Assembly: GCF_003129565.1 (NCBI RefSeq)
Contig: NZ_QETF01000014.1
Span: 18,510-82,509, forward strand
Source: Salibaculum griseiflavum
Lineage (GTDB): Bacteria > Pseudomonadota > Alphaproteobacteria > Rhodobacterales > Rhodobacteraceae
DNA length: 64,000 bases
Reading direction: 5' to 3'
The translations under genes were made by a program, and so were the position numbers. Within the stretch, counting starts at the first letter, position 1. Every line of letters begins with the position of its first letter. The notes beneath the pieces were generated by a model. It ran no database searches, was not told the DNA's origin, and worked only from the letters and a program-made list of their open reading frames with translations. Below, piece after piece: positions 7,477 through 15,797 of the stretch.

Positions 7477-9099
7477 TCATGCCATGGCCTCGTCGCGCAG
7501 CAGTTTCCAGACGATCCCTTCGTGCAGGGCATCGAAGGCCGCATCGACGATATTGGCACTGACCCCGACCGTGGCCCAGCGGTGCCCGGCCCCGTCCTGG
7601 TAGTCGATGATGACCCGCGTGACGGCCTCGGTGCCGCCATTGGTGATGCGCACCTTGAAATCCACCAGCTTCATGTCGTCGATCATTGCCTGGTACGGGC
7701 CAAGGTCCGATTTCAACGCCTGCCAAAGCGCATTGACCGGGCCGTCGTCGGACAGGTCGCTGGCATGTTCGTTCTTGTAGTAGCTGGTGCGGGGTTCGCC
7801 GCGGATGCTCACCGTCACAACTGCCTCCGACTCGACCACGATCTCGCCGCGCGCATTACGGCGGCGTTCGGAAATCACCCGGTAGCGTTCCACGTCGAAG
7901 AAGGCGGGCAAGGTGCCCAGCTCTTCGCGCGCCAGCAATTCGAAGCTTGCCTGGGCGGTGTCATAGGCAAAGCCCGCCGATTCCTGCGCCTTGATCCGGT
8001 CGAGGATGCGGGCCAGGGCCGGATCGCCCGGCTCCACCTCGATGCCCGCCCCTTTCAGGCGTTCGCGCAGGTTCGACTGCCCGGCCTGGTTCGACATGGG
8101 AATGATGCGCGTGTTGCCCACCAGGGCGGGATCTATGTGCTCATATGTCGTGGGGTCCTTGGCGATGGCGCTGGCATGCAGCCCCGCCTTGTGGGCGAAA
8201 GCGGACGACCCGACATAGGCGGCCTGTTTCGTCGGCACCCGGTTGAGGATATCGTCCAGCAGCCGCGAGGCCCGCGACAGCCCGGTCAGGGCCTCTGGCG
8301 TCACGCCGGTTTCGAACTGGCACGAATAGGGCTCTTTCAGCAGCAGCGTCGGGATCAGCGTCGTCAGGTTGGCATTGCCGCAGCGCTCGCCCAGCCCGTT
8401 CAGCGTGCCCTGGACCTGCCGCGCGCCCGCATCCACCGCGGCCAGCGAATTGGCCACCGCGTGTTCGGTGTCGTTATGGGTGTGGATGCCGACATGGTCC
8501 CCCGGCACGCCCGCAGCGATCACCGCCGCCGTGGCCTCGGCCACCTCTGCGGGCAAGGCCCCGCCATTCGTGTCGCACAGCACGACCCAGCGCGCGCCGG
8601 CCTTGTAGGCGGTGACGCAACAATCGAGCGCATAGGCCGGGTTGGCTTTCCAGCCGTCGAAGAAATGCTCCGCATCGAACAGCGCCTCGCGGCCCTGTGC
8701 CACGATATGGGCAATCGAGGCGCGGATATTGTCGAGGTTTTCCTCCAGCGTGATGCCAAGTGCGGTATCAACATGGAAATCATGGGTCTTGCCGACGATG
8801 CAGACGGCAGGCGTCTGGGCATTCAGCACCCCGGCCAGAACCTCGTCATTCTCGGCCGAGCGCCCGGCCCGCTTGGTCATGCCGAAGGCGGTCATGGTGG
8901 CGCGGGTCTTGGGGGCATTGTCGAAGAACTCACTATCCGTGGGGTTCGCGCCGGGCCAGCCGCCCTCGATATAGTCCACGCCAAGCTCGTCCAGCACAGC
9001 GGCGATGGCCTGCTTGTCGGAGGTGGAGAATTGCACGCCCTGCGTCTGCTGCCCGTCGCGCAGGGTGGTGTCGTAGAGGTAAAGGCGTTCCTTGGTCAT
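7477..9099 (-). CDS. cimA: (R)-citramalate synthase
   Basis: Condenses pyruvate and acetyl-CoA to citramalate, the threonine-independent entry to isoleucine synthesis. The 540-residue protein begins with the LeuA/HMGL TIM-barrel signature LYLYDTTLRDGQQTQGVQFS (metal-binding DTTLRDG) and carries VGIHTHNDTEHAVANSLAAVDAGARQVQGT. The C-terminal region from about residue 390 is the LeuA allosteric/dimer domain. The GGWPGANPTDSEFF segment is typical of the CimA-type subfamily and not of 2-isopropylmalate synthase. It lies downstream of cysS in the same orientation, 136 bases away. Confidence 0.93.
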   Translation of the reverse strand: MTKERLYLYDTTLRDGQQTQGVQFSTSDKQAIAAVLDELGVDYIEGGWPGANPTDSEFFDNAPKTRATMTAFGMTKRAGRSAENDEVLAGVLNAQTPAVCIVGKTHDFHVDTALGITLEENLDNIRASIAHIVAQGREALFDAEHFFDGWKANPAYALDCCVTAYKAGARWVVLCDTNGGALPAEVAEATAAVIAAGVPGDHVGIHTHNDTEHAVANSLAAVDAGARQVQGTLNGLGERCGNANLTTLIPTLLLKEPYSCQFETGVTPEALTGLSRASRLLDDILNRVPTKQAAYVGSSAFAHKAGLHASAIAKDPTTYEHIDPALVGNTRIIPMSNQAGQSNLRERLKGAGIEVEPGDPALARILDRIKAQESAGFAYDTAQASFELLAREELGTLPAFFDVERYRVISERRRNARGEIVVESEAVVTVSIRGEPRTSYYKNEHASDLSDDGPVNALWQALKSDLGPYQAMIDDMKLVDFKVRITNGGTEAVTRVIIDYQDGAGHRWATVGVSANIVDAAFDALHEGIVWKLLRDEAMA

Positions 9100-9134
9100 C
9101 GGGTGGCCTCTTTGGCGATGGTTTTCGTTTCAAC

Positions 9135-9154
9135 CCGGATCGCATGCGATCCGG
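9135..9154. repeat. 20-base perfect palindrome in the cysS-cimA interval
   Basis: Twenty bases reading the same on both strands, centred on GCATGC. A second hairpin follows (GGGGGCG/CGCCCCC near 9180-9200 on the minus strand). There is no U-run, so this is either a Rho-type or processing structure after cysS or an operator for cimA. Confidence 0.5.
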
Positions 9155-9235
9155 ATCGCCCCCGACCCGCCCCCCAGGGCGGGGGCGATACCGCCCCCAC
9201 CCCCGGGCCGGGCGCGATCCCCTGGTTCGAACGGG

Positions 9236-10666
9236 TCATAGCAGGCCCTCCAGCTTGGCGGGGTCGAAGTCCGGACCGGGAACCAGATCCACACCCTCCT
9301 TCGACATGCGCACTTCGGCACCGGCGTCGATAAGTGCGGCCTTCATGCGGTCCACTTCGGAGAAGTCTTTTGTCTGCATTGCAGATTTGCGCTTATGATC
9401 AAGTGCCTGACCAAGGGCGGCAAGGAGCTGATTGGGACCAGTACCAACGCTTGTTGCAAACCATTGCTCCTTGAAAACGGCCCGTGTTTCATCCGTCAAG
9501 AACCCCATGAAACGGGCGTTATCCAACAAGCGCTGAGGATCATTCCTAAATCGTCTCAGCACGCTTAAGGCGTCATACGTATTCAGGTCTTCGCTCAGGG
9601 CGTTCACCAGCGTGTCACTGGGTACCATGTCCGCTTCAGGCGTCGGCGCAAAGTCCATGGTTTGCTTGTGCCAATCGAAAAGCAGTCGCTTCGCCTCGCG
9701 TACCCTTTCCTCCGTCCAATCCATCGGCTTGCGATAATGCGTGGAGAGCATCACGAAGCGGATCACCTCGCCCGGCACGCCCTGGTCCAGCAAATCCCGC
9801 ACGGTGAAGAAGTTGCCCAGGGACTTGGACATCTTCTTGCCCTCGACCTGCAGCATCTCGTTATGCATCCAGACCCGCGCGAAATCACCCTCGGGGTGAG
9901 CGCATTTGCTCTGCGCGATCTCGTTCTCGTGGTGCGGGAATTGCAGGTCGTTGCCGCCGCCGTGGATATCGAAACTCTCGCCCAGCAATTCGTAGGACAT
10001 GGCCGAACATTCGATGTGCCAGCCGGGCCGTCCCCGGCCCCAGGGCGAATCCCAGCCGGGCAGTTCGTCGTCCGACGGCTTCCACAGGACGAAATCCATC
10101 GGGTTGCGCTTGTAGGGCGCGACCTCGACCCGGGCCCCGGCGATCATGTCATCGACGGACCGGCCCGACAGGGCACCATAGTCGGCATAGCTTTCCACGG
10201 CGAACAGCACGTGACCCTCGGCCTCGTAGGCATGACCCTTGGCGATCAGGTCCTCGATCATGGCGATCATCGCGCCGATCCACTCGGTGGCGCGGGGTTC
10301 CTTGGTGGGCCGCAGCGCGCCGAGCGCGTCCATGTCCTGATGATACCAGTCGATGGTCTCGTCCGAACGGTCGTGCACCAGCTCTTCCAGCGTGCCCTTT
10401 GCCCCCGCTTCCTTGCGGGCCAGCGCGGTCGCGTTGATCTTGTCGTCCACATCCGTGAAATTGCGCACATAGGTCACGTGATCGGCGCCATAGGTATGAC
10501 GCAGCAGCCGGTAGAGCACGTCAAAGACCAGCACGGGCCGGGCATTGCCCAAATGTGCGCGGTCATAGACCGTCGGCCCGCAGACATACATGCGCACGTT
10601 CTCGCGGTCCAAGGGTTCGAAAACCTCCTTGGTCTTCGTCTTGGTGTTATAAAGCTTGATCGTCAC
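9236..10666 (-). CDS. cysS: Cysteinyl-tRNA synthetase
   Basis: Charges tRNA-Cys. The 476-residue class I synthetase has the [16 protein letters not shown] segment (HLGN form of HIGH, with the first zinc ligand Cys), WHIECSAMS (second zinc Cys), HHENEIAQ zinc ligands and KKMSKSLGN. The GTG start at 10666 is chosen because homologues begin (M)TxIKLYNT and a GAGG Shine-Dalgarno lies 6 bases upstream; the frame is open further upstream but that sequence is the leader region. A cysteine-rich leader peptide ORF precedes it (10753-10794). Confidence 0.97.
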   Translation of the reverse strand: MTIKLYNTKTKTKEVFEPLDRENVRMYVCGPTVYDRAHLGNARPVLVFDVLYRLLRHTYGADHVTYVRNFTDVDDKINATALARKEAGAKGTLEELVHDRSDETIDWYHQDMDALGALRPTKEPRATEWIGAMIAMIEDLIAKGHAYEAEGHVLFAVESYADYGALSGRSVDDMIAGARVEVAPYKRNPMDFVLWKPSDDELPGWDSPWGRGRPGWHIECSAMSYELLGESFDIHGGGNDLQFPHHENEIAQSKCAHPEGDFARVWMHNEMLQVEGKKMSKSLGNFFTVRDLLDQGVPGEVIRFVMLSTHYRKPMDWTEERVREAKRLLFDWHKQTMDFAPTPEADMVPSDTLVNALSEDLNTYDALSVLRRFRNDPQRLLDNARFMGFLTDETRAVFKEQWFATSVGTGPNQLLAALGQALDHKRKSAMQTKDFSEVDRMKAALIDAGAEVRMSKEGVDLVPGPDFDPAKLEGLL

Positions 10667-10678
10667 AAGTGGCCTCAA

Positions 10679-10743
10679 CGCGGTTTTCGCCCGCGGGCTT
10701 AGCGACTTTCCTGTTGGATTGAAACGTGAAAGAGCGGCCCGCG
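10679..10743 (-). promoter_or_regulatory. Mutually exclusive helices in the cysS leader
   Basis: On the minus strand CGCGGGC (10743-10737), just after the leader-peptide stop, can pair with GCCCGCG (10698-10692). The second arm overlaps CGCGG (10695-10691), which can instead pair with CCGCG (10683-10679) around a 7-base loop immediately before the cysS Shine-Dalgarno. The two helices cannot coexist, as expected for an attenuator-like switch. Pairing was done by eye; the direction of control is not determined. Confidence 0.5.
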
Positions 10744-10752
10744 TGACTGGTG

Positions 10753-10794
10753 TCAGCAGGGAATAATGCAGCAGATGATGCAGATGCTCTTCAT
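10753..10794 (-). CDS. Putative cysteine leader peptide [13 protein letters not shown]
   Basis: An ATG-started ORF of 13 codons plus TGA, 86 bases before the cysS start. Four of 13 residues are Cys (positions 5, 8, 9, 13), all TGC, and the last sense codon before the stop is Cys. No other cysteine-rich ORF of this kind was noticed in the window. The Shine-Dalgarno is weak (CAAGACACCC before the ATG). By analogy with amino-acid leader peptides, ribosome stalling at Cys codons would report low charged tRNA-Cys to cysS. Confidence 0.6.
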   Translation of the reverse strand: MKSICIICCIIPC

Positions 10795-10827
10795 GGGTGT
10801 CTTGATAGACGCCACCGGCCCCCGAAT

Positions 10828-10859
10828 GCAAGCCCGCGCGTGACACGGCGCGGGCTTGC
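10828..10859 (-). terminator. Strong hairpin after the VOC gene
   Basis: GCAAGCCCGCG and CGCGGGCTTGC form an 11-base perfect stem with a 10-base loop, starting 4 bases past the VOC gene stop. There is no U-tract, so it may be a stabilising or Rho-assisted 3' end separating the SoxR-linked operon from the cysS leader. Confidence 0.55.
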
Positions 10860-10863
10860 GGGT

Positions 10864-11250
10864 TCAATCGTAGCAGACCACCTCGATTTCCAGCCCGTTC
10901 TCCTCATGGAAGTAGAACCGGCGGCCGGGTTCGTAATCGGCATGGGAATGCGGCGCGTAGCCCCTGGCCCTGACTGCCGCCTCGGCCGCGTCGAGATCCT
11001 CGACCACCACACCGATATGGTTGAGCCCGCCGCGGGTGCGATAGCTGTCATCGGCCTCACGCTGGCCCTCGGCCCCGTCTGGGCCTGTATAGAGCGCCAG
11101 GTAGGTATCGGCCTCGCCGACATGGATGGTGTAGCCATTGTTCTTGGCCGCGCCCTCCCAGCGGGTATGCCAGCCGAAAAGGTCATGCAGCATCCCGGCC
11201 GTCGCCTTCGGGTCCTTGACGGTGATGTTTACGTGTTCCAGCCGTCCCAT
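10864..11250 (-). CDS. VOC (glyoxalase/dioxygenase) family protein
   Basis: A 128-residue single-domain protein with two beta-alpha-beta-beta-beta modules: [19 protein letters not shown] at the N-terminus and [19 protein letters not shown] in the second half. Likely metal ligands are His6 (EHVNI), Glu/Tyr positions near the end of module 1, His in LNHIGV and Glu in ENGLEIE. Substrate is unknown. It is 3 bases downstream of a small Cys protein gene and both lie behind a SoxR-type promoter, which suggests a role in handling a redox-active compound (inference). Confidence 0.85.
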   Translation of the reverse strand: MGRLEHVNITVKDPKATAGMLHDLFGWHTRWEGAAKNNGYTIHVGEADTYLALYTGPDGAEGQREADDSYRTRGGLNHIGVVVEDLDAAEAAVRARGYAPHSHADYEPGRRFYFHEENGLEIEVVCYD

Positions 11251-11253
11251 GGC

Positions 11254-11421
11254 TCACCTCCCGTTTCCGAAACGCGAGAGCAATCCGCGCAGCACCCCGG
11301 GCGGCGCGCGGCGGGCCACGCTGTCGAAACAGCCGCAATCGAGGTCATGACCCCAGCCGATACCGTCGCGTTGCAGGTGCCGGATCGTCGCGGCGTCGAG
11401 GCAATGTCGTGTCGTCGTCAT
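11254..11421 (-). CDS. Small cysteine-containing protein (55 aa)
   Basis: A 55-codon ORF starting MTTTRHCLDAATIRHLQ and containing LDCGCFDSV. A strong Shine-Dalgarno (AAGGAG) lies 8 bases before the ATG, and the VOC gene starts 3 bases after its stop. I do not recognise a family. Three Cys and the position behind a SoxR-like promoter hint at a redox or metal-related role, which is inference. Confidence 0.6.
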   Translation of the reverse strand: MTTTRHCLDAATIRHLQRDGIGWGHDLDCGCFDSVARRAPPGVLRGLLSRFGNGR

Positions 11422-11461
11422 TCCGTGTCTCCTTCTCGTCTGGAATTCTGTGGACGACTCA

Positions 11462-11492
11462 TGTGTAATTCCTCAAGTTCACTTTAGATCAA
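11462..11492 (-). promoter_or_regulatory. SoxR box within a 19-base-spacer promoter
   Basis: CCTCAAGTTCACTTTAGA (11471-11488) matches 15 of 18 positions of the E. coli SoxR box. On the minus strand it lies in a promoter reading TTGATC, 19-base spacer, TACACA, the overlong spacer characteristic of MerR-family activation. Transcription would start near 11455 and run into the small Cys protein and VOC genes; soxR is divergent. Confidence 0.7.
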
Positions 11493-11505
11493 GCGGAGTT
11501 TTCGA

Positions 11506-11946
11506 ATGGCCAAGGACGGGCTGACCATCGGCGATCTTGCGGACCGCACCGGGCTGGCCGTCTCCGCAATCCGGTTCTACGAAACCCACGGCATCGTGCA
11601 TCCGGTGCGCAACGCGGGTGGGCATCGGCGCTATGGCCGGCATGATTTGCGGCGGCTCAGCTTTGCGATGATCGCCCAGAGACTGGGCTTTGCCCTGTCA
11701 GAAATCGCCCGCCAGATGGCGCACCTGCCAGCCCACAAGGCCCCGTCGAAATCCGACTGGACGCGCATCTCCACCGCCATGCGCGGCGACATCGAGACCC
11801 GCATCGCCGAACTGGAACGCCTGCGCGACCGGCTCGACGGCTGCATCGGCTGCGGCTGCCTGTCGCTCGAGACCTGCGCGCTCTACAATCCGGGCGACAC
11901 CCTGGCCGCGCGCGGTCCCGGCCCCGTCAAGCTCTTGGGGGATTGA
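11506..11946 (+). CDS. soxR: Redox-sensing transcriptional activator SoxR
   Basis: A MerR-family regulator with a 2Fe-2S cluster that is oxidised by redox-cycling compounds and then activates promoters with 19-20-base spacers. The 146-residue protein has the MerR helix-turn-helix (TIGDLADRTGLAVSAIRFYE, residues 7-26), a dimerisation helix, and the diagnostic C-x2-C-x-C-x5-C at Cys113, 116, 118 and 124. A matching SoxR box lies between it and the divergent small protein gene, the likely target. Shine-Dalgarno GCGGAG lies 8 bases upstream of the ATG. Confidence 0.95.
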   Translation: MAKDGLTIGDLADRTGLAVSAIRFYETHGIVHPVRNAGGHRRYGRHDLRRLSFAMIAQRLGFALSEIARQMAHLPAHKAPSKSDWTRISTAMRGDIETRIAELERLRDRLDGCIGCGCLSLETCALYNPGDTLAARGPGPVKLLGD

Positions 11947-11978
11947 CAGTCTCGCCCCCGGCTGGAAGGTCGCGGCCC

Positions 11979-13157
11979 ATGACACGCACGCTTTCCAACC
12001 GCATCACCACCTTGACCCCCGGCGGCTCCGACGGGTGGGAGGTCTTCTATCGCGCCCGCCAGATGGCCGAGGCAGGCGAGGACGTCATCGAACTGACCAT
12101 CGGCGAGCACGACATTCGCACCGCCCCGGACATCCTCTCGGCCATGCATGACGCGGCGCGGGGCGGCCATACGGGCTATGCCGCCGTGCCCGGCACCACG
12201 GCCCTGCGCGACACCGTGGCCGCACGGATCGCGGACCGCACCGGCGTGCCCACGACTCGCGACAACATCCTGGTGACGGCCGGTGGTCAGGCAGGGCTCT
12301 TCGCCGCCCAGCACGCTGTCTGCGACGAGGGCGACCGGGCGCTGTTCATCGACCCCTATTACACCACCTATCCCGGCACGATCCGGGGCGTGGGCGCGCT
12401 GCCCGTCCCTGTGCTGGCCCGGCCGGAGCAGGGGTTCCAGCCGAACCGGGCGGATATCGAGGCCGCGGCCCATGGCGCCAAGTCGCTGCTGATCAACACG
12501 CCCAACAACCCCACGGGCGCGGTCTATTCGCGCGCCACGCTGGAGGGGATCGCGGCGGCCTGCGCGGCACATGACCTCTGGCTGATCTCGGACGAGGTCT
12601 ATGACACGCAGGTCTGGGAGGGGGACCACCTGTCACCGCGCGCCCTGCCCGACATGGCCGATCGCACGCTTGTCGTGGGTTCCATGTCGAAAAGCCACGC
12701 CATGACCGGCAGCCGCGTGGGCTGGGTCTGCGGCCCCGAAGAGGTGATCGACCACCTGCTCAACCTGGCCACGCATACGACCTATGGCGTGCCGGGCTAC
12801 ATCCAGGACGCTGCGGTTTTCGCATTGAACCAGGGGGTCGCCGCCGAAGAAAAGGTCGCCGCCCCGTTCCGCCGACGCCGCGCCATCGCCCATGACCTGC
12901 TTGCCCGCCAGAACACGGTTCGGGCCGCCCCGGCGCAGGGGGCGATGTATGTCATGCTGGATATTCGCGCCACGGGGCTGAGCGGATCCGAATTTGCCCA
13001 CCGGCTGCTGGACGAAGCCGGGATCGCGGTCATGCCCGGCGACAGTTTCGGTGCAGGCGGGGCCGGCCATGTGCGGGTGGCGATGACCGTGGAGGATGCA
13101 GCCTTCGAGGCCGCGATGACACGGCTTTTGGACTTCGCCGCGACCGTACGCGGCTGA
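11979..13157 (+). CDS. Class I/II pyridoxal-phosphate aminotransferase
   Basis: A 392-residue fold-type I transaminase. NNPTG lies at 176-180, SDEVY with the pyridoxal-N-binding Asp205 at 204-208, the Schiff-base Lys238 in SMSKSHAMTGSRVGW, and carboxylate-binding Arg near the C-terminus (VRVAM). The start at MTRTLSN is supported by GGAAGG upstream. Substrate is unknown; candidates are arginine:pyruvate or aspartate-type transamination. Follows soxR by 32 bases and could be co-transcribed with it. Confidence 0.9.
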   Translation: MTRTLSNRITTLTPGGSDGWEVFYRARQMAEAGEDVIELTIGEHDIRTAPDILSAMHDAARGGHTGYAAVPGTTALRDTVAARIADRTGVPTTRDNILVTAGGQAGLFAAQHAVCDEGDRALFIDPYYTTYPGTIRGVGALPVPVLARPEQGFQPNRADIEAAAHGAKSLLINTPNNPTGAVYSRATLEGIAAACAAHDLWLISDEVYDTQVWEGDHLSPRALPDMADRTLVVGSMSKSHAMTGSRVGWVCGPEEVIDHLLNLATHTTYGVPGYIQDAAVFALNQGVAAEEKVAAPFRRRRAIAHDLLARQNTVRAAPAQGAMYVMLDIRATGLSGSEFAHRLLDEAGIAVMPGDSFGAGGAGHVRVAMTVEDAAFEAAMTRLLDFAATVRG

Positions 13158-13162
13158 AAGAC

Positions 13163-13185
13163 GGGCGGCCTGCGACAGGCCGCCC
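13163..13185. terminator. Hairpin between convergent aminotransferase and porin genes
   Basis: GGGCGGCCT and AGGCCGCCC form a perfect 9-base stem with loop GCGAC. It sits between the two stop codons and can serve both strands. There is no clear U-tract on either side. Confidence 0.6.
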
Positions 13186-13196
13186 GACGGGTCAGA

Positions 13197-13805
13197 TCAG
13201 AATTCGAAGGCGACGCGTGCGCCGATCGTGGTGGCATCGACGTCGATGCCACTACCGGCATAGTCGTCGAACCGGTGCTTGAGCACCTCGCCGCCCACAC
13301 GCATGTTGCCGCCCACGCGGTAATCCAGGCCGGCCCCGTAGAAAACTCCGTTTCCGCTGTCGTCGATGGCGCCGGAAGTGGCCAGACGCGCGCCGCCGGC
13401 GGTCAGATACGGCAGGGCATTGCCGGCATCGTAACCGGCCCGGACCTTGAGCCGGGTGACGCTGTCCACGTCGAGCCCGAGGGTTTCCTCGGTCACGTCG
13501 AAGCCGGATATCTCCAGCTCACCGCCTAGGACGAAATTGCCGAAATCGTAGTCATAGCCGGCAAAGCCGCCATAGGTCAGACCGGTCGGGCTATCGTCGA
13601 ACCCGTCGGTGCCGGTCGCATCGGCATAACCCAGCGATCCACCGGCATAGAAGCCGGTCCAGTCGCCGCCCATGCTGACCGGAGCAGGTGCGGCCACTGG
13701 CGCCGGGGCCGGTTCGGCCGCGGGCTCGGACATGGAGCCGGCGAAGGCAGGGGTGAGGCCGACCATGGTCAGCGCGGTGGTGGTGGCGATAAGGGAACGT
13801 CGCAT
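13197..13805 (-). CDS. Outer-membrane beta-barrel protein
   Basis: A 202-residue exported protein. Residues 1-22 form a signal peptide (MRRSLIATTTALTMVGLTPAFAG), followed by a Pro/Ala-rich linker (PAAEPAPAPVAAPAPV), then an eight-stranded barrel beginning WTGFYAGGSLGYADATG, with alternating aromatic/Gly strands and a C-terminal phenylalanine (ARVAFEF) recognised by the Bam complex. It resembles the Omp25/RopB-like small porin family. Shine-Dalgarno AGGAG precedes the ATG. Confidence 0.9.
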   Translation of the reverse strand: MRRSLIATTTALTMVGLTPAFAGSMSEPAAEPAPAPVAAPAPVSMGGDWTGFYAGGSLGYADATGTDGFDDSPTGLTYGGFAGYDYDFGNFVLGGELEISGFDVTEETLGLDVDSVTRLKVRAGYDAGNALPYLTAGGARLATSGAIDDSGNGVFYGAGLDYRVGGNMRVGGEVLKHRFDDYAGSGIDVDATTIGARVAFEF

Positions 13806-14240
13806 TGGGGGTCTCCTGTCTCGATCTCATTAGGGTTCGGCGCGCCGCGTGACGCGGCCCGTCGCGTCAGATGTCGTGTCGCCCGGGCACATTTCCAGAC
13901 CGCTCACCACGCCGTGATCCGACTATGCGTTTCCTTGCCGAACGGGGCGGCACGGCCGCGCGGGTTCCCGCCGTATGGCAGTTTCCTGCCGCTCGGCCCG
14001 AATTGGTCGTACCGGGGTCCGAAAGCGACATTCGGTCGCATTTGGGAGAGACCCCATGGCCTGTCCGCGCCCAGATGAACCGAGGACGGAGAGGAGGACC
14101 GCCCCATGTGGCGCATGAGCAAGCGAACCAGCGATAGTCTTCTGGTGCTGCGCACGATCGGTGCGCGGCGAGGTCGTGCCGCGCGGGGGCGGCCGCGTCA
14201 GGTCTGAGCCTTTTCCCTTCCCCTGACCCAAGGACCGACC
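13806..14240. other. Intergenic region between porin gene and mttB-like gene
   Basis: A 435-base gap. The left part holds the porin 5' leader; the right part holds a possible 33-codon ORF (14106-14207). I looked for a riboswitch (glycine, SAM) before the methyltransferase gene and found no consensus match. No tRNA or repeat is visible. Confidence 0.6.
14106..14207 (+). CDS. Possible small Arg-rich protein (33 aa)
   Basis: An ATG with AGGAGG 8 bases upstream opens 33 codons, MWRMSKRTSDSLLVLRTIGA and then an Arg-rich tail, ending 33 bases before the mttB-like gene, which has its own AAGGA. The near-perfect ribosome site is the main support. No family is recognised; it could be a leader ORF or chance. 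Confidence 0.35.
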   Translation: MWRMSKRTSDSLLVLRTIGARRGRAARGRPRQV

Positions 14241-15797
14241 ATGGCCACTGACCTTTCGCAAGACCCGACCCGACCCGCGCGCAGCGGGGGCCGCGCCGCC
14301 CGCCGTGCCGCCCGCGCCGCGCCGCCAGACGCCGCAAATCGCGCGATCTGGCCCGGCCTGCAGGGCGGACGTTACAAGCCCCTGACCGAGACGCAGGTCG
14401 CCCGCATCCATGACACCGCCCTCACCGCGCTGGAAGAGATCGGCCTGGCTGATGCCCCGCCCAGCGGCATCGCGGCAATGTGCGCTGCCGGGGCCATTCT
14501 GCAGGACAATGGCCGGCTGACCTTCCCGCGCGCGCTGGTCGAAGACATGCTGGCCCGCGCCGCCCGCGAGATTACCCTCTGTGCCCGCGACCCCGCCCTA
14601 GACCTGCAACTCGGGCCGTCCCGGGTCCATTACGGCACGGCCGGGGCGGCGGTGCACATGGTCGATGTGGAGGGACGCGATTACCGCGAAAGCACCCTTC
14701 AGGACCTGCATGACGCGGCCCGCATCGTCGACCGGTTGGACAATATCCATTTCCTGCAACGTCCCATGGTGGCCCGCGACCTGAGCGATCCCCGCGACCT
14801 CGACCTCAACACGGTCTATGCCTGCTGCGCGGGCACGACCAAGCATGTCGGCACGTCCTTTGTCGATCCCGCCCATGTCCCCGCTGCGTTGGAAATGCTG
14901 CATCTGATCGCGGGCGGTGAGGAAGCTTGGCGAGCACGCCCTTTCGTGAGCAATTCCAACTGCTTCGTCGTGCCACCCCTGCGCTTTGCGACCGAGGCCT
15001 GCCAGGTGATGGCAGCCTGCATCGGGGGCGGCATGCCCGTGCTGCTCCTTTCGGCGGGCATGGCCGGGGCGACGGCACCTTCGACCATTGCCGGGGCCAT
15101 CGCGCAATCGGTCGCCGAATGCCTGGCCGGCGTCGTCTATGTCAACGCCATCGCGCCCGGCCACCCGGCGATCTTCGGCACCTGGCCCTTCGGGCTGGAC
15201 CTGCGCACCGGCGCGATGACCGGGGGCTCGGGCGAACAGGCGCTGCTCAGCGCGGGCTGCGCCCAGATGCATGCCTTCTACGGACTGCCCGGTGGCGCCG
15301 CCGCCGGGATTGCCGATGCCAAGCTGCCGGACATGCAGGCGGGCTGGGAACAGATGTGTTCCAACGTCATGGCCGGGCTGTCCGGGCTGAACATGGTCTA
15401 CGAGGCAGCCGGCATGCATGCCTCCCTCCTCGGGTTCTGCCATGAAAGCCTGATCCTGGGCGACGACGTCATCGGCCAGGCCCTGCGCTGCGTGCGCGGG
15501 ATCGAGGTGGATGACGAAACCCTGGCGCTGGACCAGATGAAAGAGGTCTGCCTGAACGGGCCGGGACATTATCTTGGCACGTCCCAGACCCTGGGACGCA
15601 TGCAGAAAGACCATGTCTATCCCGGCCTCGGCAACCGCATGTCGCCCAAGGAATGGGAGGAAGAGGACAAGCCTGATCTGATCGCCTCGGCAACGGCCCG
15701 AAAAGAGGCCATCCTCTCGACCCGCAGCGCCGCCGCTTTCGATGCGGCCACGGACCGCGCCATAAGAGAGCGATTCGACATCCGCCTGTCGGTTTAG
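14241..15797 (+). CDS. Trimethylamine methyltransferase (MttB) family, non-pyrrolysine
   Basis: A 518-residue corrinoid-dependent methyltransferase superfamily member. After a basic, Ala/Arg-rich N-terminal extension (residues 1-35) the TIM barrel begins at PGLQGGRYKPLT, with LEEIGLADAP and conserved blocks such as IFGTWPFGLDLRTGAMTGGSGEQALL, GLPGGAAAGIADAKLPDMQAGWEQ and GHYLGTSQTL. There is no in-frame TAG, so pyrrolysine is absent and the substrate is more likely glycine betaine or another quaternary amine than trimethylamine. No corrinoid protein gene is adjacent, so the partner must be elsewhere. Confidence 0.9.
   Translation: MATDLSQDPTRPARSGGRAARRAARAAPPDAANRAIWPGLQGGRYKPLTETQVARIHDTALTALEEIGLADAPPSGIAAMCAAGAILQDNGRLTFPRALVEDMLARAAREITLCARDPALDLQLGPSRVHYGTAGAAVHMVDVEGRDYRESTLQDLHDAARIVDRLDNIHFLQRPMVARDLSDPRDLDLNTVYACCAGTTKHVGTSFVDPAHVPAALEMLHLIAGGEEAWRARPFVSNSNCFVVPPLRFATEACQVMAACIGGGMPVLLLSAGMAGATAPSTIAGAIAQSVAECLAGVVYVNAIAPGHPAIFGTWPFGLDLRTGAMTGGSGEQALLSAGCAQMHAFYGLPGGAAAGIADAKLPDMQAGWEQMCSNVMAGLSGLNMVYEAAGMHASLLGFCHESLILGDDVIGQALRCVRGIEVDDETLALDQMKEVCLNGPGHYLGTSQTLGRMQKDHVYPGLGNRMSPKEWEEEDKPDLIASATARKEAILSTRSAAAFDAATDRAIRERFDIRLSV

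Noticed and set aside
13990..14110. Glycine riboswitch suggested by GGGAGAGACCCC
   Set aside because: The partner motif (GCCGAAGGGGC type) and aptamer pairing are absent.
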